Assembly: GCA_030562195.1 (NCBI GenBank)
Contig: JAUJPP010000012.1
Coordinates: forward strand, 15,066,001-15,130,000
Source: Nipponacmea schrenckii
Taxonomy: Eukaryota; Mollusca; Gastropoda; Lottiidae
Direction: 5' to 3'
Length of the DNA stretch: 64,000 bases
A program made the translations under genes and the position numbers. Position 1 is the first letter of the stretch. Every line of letters begins with the position of its first letter. The notes below the pieces were generated by a model. That model worked only from the letters and a program-made list of their open reading frames with translations, searched no databases and had not been told where the DNA came from. Below, in pieces: positions 59,701-64,000 of the stretch.

Positions 59701-62700
59701 AGATAACCCTCACTGCATGACATGGTCAAATTCCATAAACCCAATTGGGCGTAAATAAACATTGGACATTTCCCTCTGTCCATTGCTCAACTAACATGAG
59801 GGTCTAGGGTTCAAGTTCAGTCGAGAGGAACTTGCAGATATTTCAGCCCGGTTTCCCCTTGTCTGTGATGCAGGTCGGAGGGACTGACATGGAAAAAGCA
59901 TCTAGTCGTTCAGATGGGACAATAAACTGAGACCCCTTATGCTACAGGAAGTCAAAAATCCGTCAACAGTTGAAATCCCAAAATGGGTAGGCTAATGCCG
60001 CTTTCCAGGCAAAACAGCACAGTGCATGGCCCATTTTAATTAGCCCATAAGGTGCAGAAGAGTAGGACGTAAAACTCCATATGATTTCATTTCACTCTTA
60101 CTACTTATTTCTTTTGTTTTTTGAGGCCATGTTGTAGCCTACACAGAAAGTTTACTCTATATAAGTAGACAAAAGCTCAATAATAAAATGAAGTATTGGG
60201 TACTATATTGGTGACTAAGATCTATGTTGGAGTCGACGGGATTTCTATAACCAGCTGTTTAAAGCCTTTCACTAATCAATAGATTGATCCAGTCTTTTCC
60301 CCTCTAGTGTAAACAACAGGTTTTCAAGATTGATACTTGATATTGATTATCCAGTCTTTTTTCTCTGTAGTTTATTCCACATTGTGGAGTCTACAGACTG
60401 TTCGATTCCTTGGATGCTTTGTCCTGGGTGACTTGGTTGCCCCTTCTCAACATTTTGGTAAATTAAGGAGCTATAGTGTCAAAAGATCTATTTTCCAAGG
60501 GTATTGCATGACTCCTGAATGACAGTATTGGACCTCAGACGTCCTGAACAACTGGCGTGTGGCCCTGAGAAAGATTAGGTAGATTCTTCAGGTTATTTAG
60601 CTTGAATATCAAAGTATTTAATGGTAAAGTCTTGCAGAGTACTTTTAAACTAGGATGTGTCTGTCCTAAGAAGTCCTTGAAAAGTAGGAAGTTTCCTTGT
60701 AAAGTCCTCATAGATGGTGTGGCCTTGCTCTGGTTTCAGTCATTTCTTTGAAAGCAGAGCCCGGGGATCTTAAATACTTTGAAAGACTTGAGAGTACTTG
60801 AAAAATAGACATGTGATCAGGTTATGATCAAAAGGGAAGTTTGGCTTGGTAAAATTATCATTTTTATTAAGGCAAAGTGGTCTCTCCTAAATAGAAATCA
60901 ACTATCAGATTTAATAGAAAATATTCTTTTTCAGTACATGAGCATATGACCGAAATTAAAATTTTTCAAATTTATTTAAGTCAGTGGACTTACTTATTGA
61001 TTCATGTGGTGTAAAAACTATACCACAGAATCCCCATGTTCCATATCAATAAAACCAAGTAATAATCTATTATTCTAAGTAATTTTGAAGCAATTTAGAA
61101 GTGATTATCAATAATTACTTAGTTTAATGGTATGTCATCTTATATAGACGTTATATTCTTTGGTCATGGTACTAACTGATAAATATATACTCTTATTGAC
61201 CAAACTTGAAACTTTTTGTATTTACTCTGAAGGGTAGTATTCCTTTAACTAAGCTTATGCTATGCATTGAAATGTTACTGATATCAGAGCTATAGGCTAT
61301 GGTTTCTTTAAGTGTGTGTAAAGTCTAGATAACCAAGACCTATGGTTAGGCAATATCACGTACAGAGTGAGTCAGTGCAACAGCTGACATACTTGAAATG
61401 ACTAATGATCTAGGAAAATTGTTTATTACATTGAGTAATTGACTAAAATGCATACAATCTCTAAAGAGAGCTCATTTAACTAATGTAGCAAGGGTGTATT
61501 ATACTGACTGAGAGTTGTTTGTTACATGCATGAGAGAATAATTGTTTAAATATTTTACGGAAGAGAACCATTAAAAAATACTGATGGTTCTTATATGGAA
61601 ATAACATACACAATTTTTGTTCATAACCATTTTTTTAATCCTGGCCAATAAGAGCTCTTTTAATCAGGAAATATACCTGCTGCCATAAATAACATAAACA
61701 AAATAAATATCAAAAATACGAAGTAATTATCCATAAAGATGCATTTGATTATTGAAAAATGCTTAATAAATTGATTAAGACACCAGGTAGGTTCACTGAT
61801 GAATATATACCCATATTGACCATTTTTTAGTTCATGCTAAGATGCAGTATCTCTTTAAAAACAGCTATAATTTTTCAACATGGATAAAGCCATATTTAAA
61901 CCTTCAAATTTAAACCTTCGAATGTGATTTGAAGGCTGATTTAAAATATGATTTACACTGTTACAAATGCGAATAATTAAATGGAGGAAGACTTTGAAAA
62001 TGGTGGTGAACTGCATTCGTGTGAGTTAATTCCATGTTAGAACTATATAGGTAGTCTAGTTTAGATTTGGAGAATAATTGCTATCATAAACTTAAGTTAT
62101 TGTGTTGTTTTGAACAAAAAGTCACCTTAATACAAAGGGAAACAGTTACTGCGTTGTTAATGAAATTCTTGTCCAAATATTAAATATTACTGGAATTAAT
62201 TATAGTAATTGTTTTGAAGAATAATCAACAGATCCAGACCTTTATCCCAATTTCTCAATAAAATATTTGTTCGCCACCATAGGCTTGTACATAAGAATCA
62301 TCCCCAAAAATTAATTGACATTTCAACCTATGATTTGAAAAAACATTAAAAGGAGTAGTTTACTAGCAAATTAAATATATGTATATGTGTATGAATCGAG
62401 TCTTGATTATATGTAAATTAATGGAAATTTACAAAAATCACAAATCAAAAATACTTCAAAAAAAATTTTATTTTCCATCTCTATAAGCTTACATGCAAAA
62501 TCTCCAGAAAAGATGATAATTCAAATGTGGATAATTCTGGACACATATGGATCTGAAGGCTCACATTGTGATAGAGAGCTGTGAATATAATTTCCATCAT
62601 TGTGCAATTCCTGTTTTATTTCATTTATATTGTATAGGTAATGCCTTGATAAAATGTGGCCAAGCAGAAATAAAAGTGGGAACAGCAGAAAGAGAGTTTG

Positions 62701-63387
62701 TAGCCCAGTCAGTAAATAACTATCTCCAACCTTTACGAAATTTCCTGGAAGGAGACATGAAAACAATCATGGTGAGTTATTGCCCTTGTTTTAATCCCTA
62801 GATTAATATATCAGACATTGAAGCTTTTAAATTCTCAAGACTTGACCTGGTTTCTGAGAAAAGGTTTTTGAAGTTTTTATAGGAGACATATTTCAATTTC
62901 AAACTATTAGTAACTTGAACCTAAAGTTATGATCTCTTGTCAGACACTTAAAAATAAGCTCTGGCAAAGAAGTATAATCGAGAGAAATATAGCTTTGAGG
63001 AATTTGGACACTTAGGTCTTGAAATCAGACATTTCAAAGCTTCAGACATGTTTAGTTCTAAAGTGCAAGTCAAAGAATTTTAAGCGCCATTGACAGACAT
63101 TATTAAGCTCTGCCCTGTCTCAATTTGAGCTTCAGATAAATACTTCAGTAGCATTGGAAGAGTAATTTGGTATTAAGCTTCTATCTGTTTTTGAGCTTAA
63201 CATGACAGGAATTTTGTGATGGAAAGTTAAAGCTCAAGACAATATGAGTTCAAGTACCTGTCACTGGACTATCCCTGGGTCTTCTAAATTTTAGAAAGAG
63301 AAGAAGCTATTAGAAGTGAAAAGATTAGATTTGGATGCAGCTAAAAGTCGATTAAGGAAAGCCAAATCCCCAGGTGCTCAGCAACAG
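50711..63387 (+). CDS. Endophilin B (SH3GLB), first five coding exons; continues beyond the window
   Basis: Endophilin B is a BAR-domain protein that binds and curves membranes (mitochondria, Golgi, autophagosomes in vertebrates). The exons 50711-50779, 52660-52801, 53329-53457, 62638-62771 and 63295-63387 join in phase at consensus GT/AG sites, giving 189 residues. Residues 1-23 (MNMKSKLNKFAGDAGTLF and on) form the N-terminal amphipathic helix. Then come BAR-domain stretches closely matching vertebrate SH3GLB1: 'EEKLGSAEKTELDAHFENLL', 'RIWTEKVLNQTEAVLQPNP', 'YMVDAGNDYGPGTSYGNALI', 'PLRNFLEGDMKTIM' and 'KRLDLDAAKSRLRKAK'. The rest of the BAR domain and the C-terminal SH3 domain must lie to the right of the window. 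Intron 3 is about 9.2 kb and holds a large minisatellite. The start is supported by alignment with the family N-terminus. Confidence 0.93.
54045..56905 (+). repeat. ~58 bp minisatellite, about 49 copies
   Basis: The unit reads 'gttgtaaaacaacccagtgt', then 'ttaaatagctaatatgaaga', then 'gatcaagtttagaacatt'. Copies differ at a few positions: 'acaaccc', 'acagccc' or 'acaccc', and 'agatcaagttt', 'aggttaagtta' or 'agtaagtt'. The mixed order of variants suggests repeated local rearrangement. It lies in intron 3 of the endophilin B gene. 'gttgtaaaacaac' in each unit is a short palindrome. Confidence 0.92.
58195..58440 (+). repeat. Decayed pearl-type core units
   Basis: 'gacagattctgatgaaactt', 'gcctattgaaaaatat' and 'gttagcttgtaaacata' match the ~155 bp core of the arrays at 12 and 16 kb. 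One full and one partial unit are seen, without end blocks. Confidence 0.5.
58550..58985 (+). repeat. ~27 bp minisatellite
   Basis: Units of 'ttcaatataacatatctttc' plus 'aaaattg', about 15 copies with decay. It lies in intron 3 of the endophilin B gene. Confidence 0.75.
59075..59330 (+). repeat. ~50-60 bp minisatellite
   Basis: About five units contain 'caattgatgtattgagcac', 'tattttaacagtgatatc' and 'tctcta'. It directly follows the 27 bp array in the same intron. Confidence 0.7.
59780..60095 (+). repeat. SINE-like element
   Basis: A B-box-like 'agggttcaagttc' is followed by 'cagcccggtttccccttgtc', 'ggactgacatggaaaaagc', 'gatgggacaataaactgaga' and 'gccctataaggtgc'-type sequence. This layout, with a 'gggac.ataaac' block, is common in tRNA-derived SINE tails of marine invertebrates. 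A shorter relative is at 24275-24400. Confidence 0.55.
60840..61244 (+). repeat. Decayed AGGGATA-family material
   Basis: 'gataaatatatactcttatt', 'gaccaaacttgaa' and 'agtattcct' followed by TTAA at 61245-61248 match the right end of the family. 'cagtggacttacttattgat' near 60983 is a second relic in the opposite orientation. The left end is unclear. Confidence 0.45.
61625..61854 (+). mobile_element. AGGGATA-family MITE copy
   Basis: 'ccaataagagctcttttaat', 'gatgcatttgattattgaaa' and 'caccaggtaggttcactgat' follow the order of the intact copy at 31925-32248. The right end 'tatctct' is followed by TTAA (61855-61858). The left end is decayed. Confidence 0.65.
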
Positions 63388-63699
63388 GTAATGTATAATT
63401 TTGATGATCTTCTTGGTGTTGAGATCCTTTCCTGGCTGAACTTTTATTTTCAGGATTTGGTACACAATATACATGTATATAACCAGTTTATTTATTAGGT
63501 TACAGAATATGTTTAAAACATGCACATATACCATACCACGTAATCCACTTTTACCCAAGTACAATTCAAATAGAATCATATTCTACACATTATGCAATTG
63601 ACACATAAAACCAGATGTATAACCACACACTAAACAATCAAAATCTACATATAACATGCAATCTTCAGAGGTAATCTACAAACAATACAATCTACACAG

Positions 63700-64000
63700 G
63701 TACAACATAATTTACACTCTACAATCATAATTTAAAAACTGCAATTATAATTTTCACACTACAATCATAATTTACTTTATACAATCATTATTTACACACT
63801 ACAATCATAATTCACTTTATACAATCATAATTTACTTTCTACAATCATTATTTACACACTACAATCATAATTTACTTTCTACAATCATTATTTACACACT
63901 AAAATCATAATTTACTTTCTACAATCATTATTTAAACACTAAAATCATAATTTACACACTACAACCATAATTTACTTTCTACAATCATAATCTAAACACT
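63700..64000 (+). repeat. ~20 bp minisatellite running off the window
   Basis: Units alternate between 'acaatcataatttactttct' and 'acaatcattatttacacact', about 15 copies up to the window edge. It lies in intron 5 of the endophilin B gene. Confidence 0.85.

Noticed and set aside
62547..62801. 84-codon plus-strand frame as a separate gene
   Set aside because: Only 62638-62771 is coding, as endophilin B exon 4. The rest of the frame is intron.

Overview
The window is animal nuclear DNA: AT-rich, with spliceosomal introns carrying GT/AG sites, LINEs, SINE-like tails, cut-and-paste elements and minisatellites. A methyl-end fatty acid desaturase and 'pearl'-like interspersed elements (end blocks around tandem ~155 bp cores) point to a mollusc, probably a limpet-like gastropod. 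The species call is inference.

Layout. 1-4300: mostly unrecognised AT-rich DNA with dispersed repeats and one T-depleted tract that looks hypermutated. 4300-18000: a dense nest of mobile DNA. It holds a SINE-like tRNA relic, a ~760 bp duplication flanking a foldback element, a broken non-LTR retrotransposon lying inside a TTAA-flanked element, which itself sits in an older repeat, and two pearl-like tandem arrays. 18000-21785: gene-free. 21789-22961: an intact methyl-end desaturase whose whole coding sequence lies in one exon. 23974-34100: a tandem pair of small secreted cysteine-rich genes resembling beta-microseminoprotein. A Mutator-like element sits between them, and a second element with a 9 bp target duplication lies in an intron. 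The distal copy has lost its normal start codon. 35500-36800: repeat remnants and a probable 3' UTR. 36848-49688: an 11-exon minus-strand gene for a 791-residue protein I do not recognise. Its introns carry a nested LINE, an inverted-repeat element and minisatellites. 50711 to the window end: the first five coding exons of an endophilin B (SH3GLB) gene, head-to-head with the previous gene. Its third intron holds a ~2.85 kb minisatellite.

No operon-like cooperation is visible. The genes are a lipid desaturase, secreted cysteine-rich proteins, a membrane-curvature protein and an unknown protein. I rebuilt exons by matching splice sites and phases by hand; the 11-exon gene, the endophilin exons and the cysteine-rich pair all keep phase at every junction.
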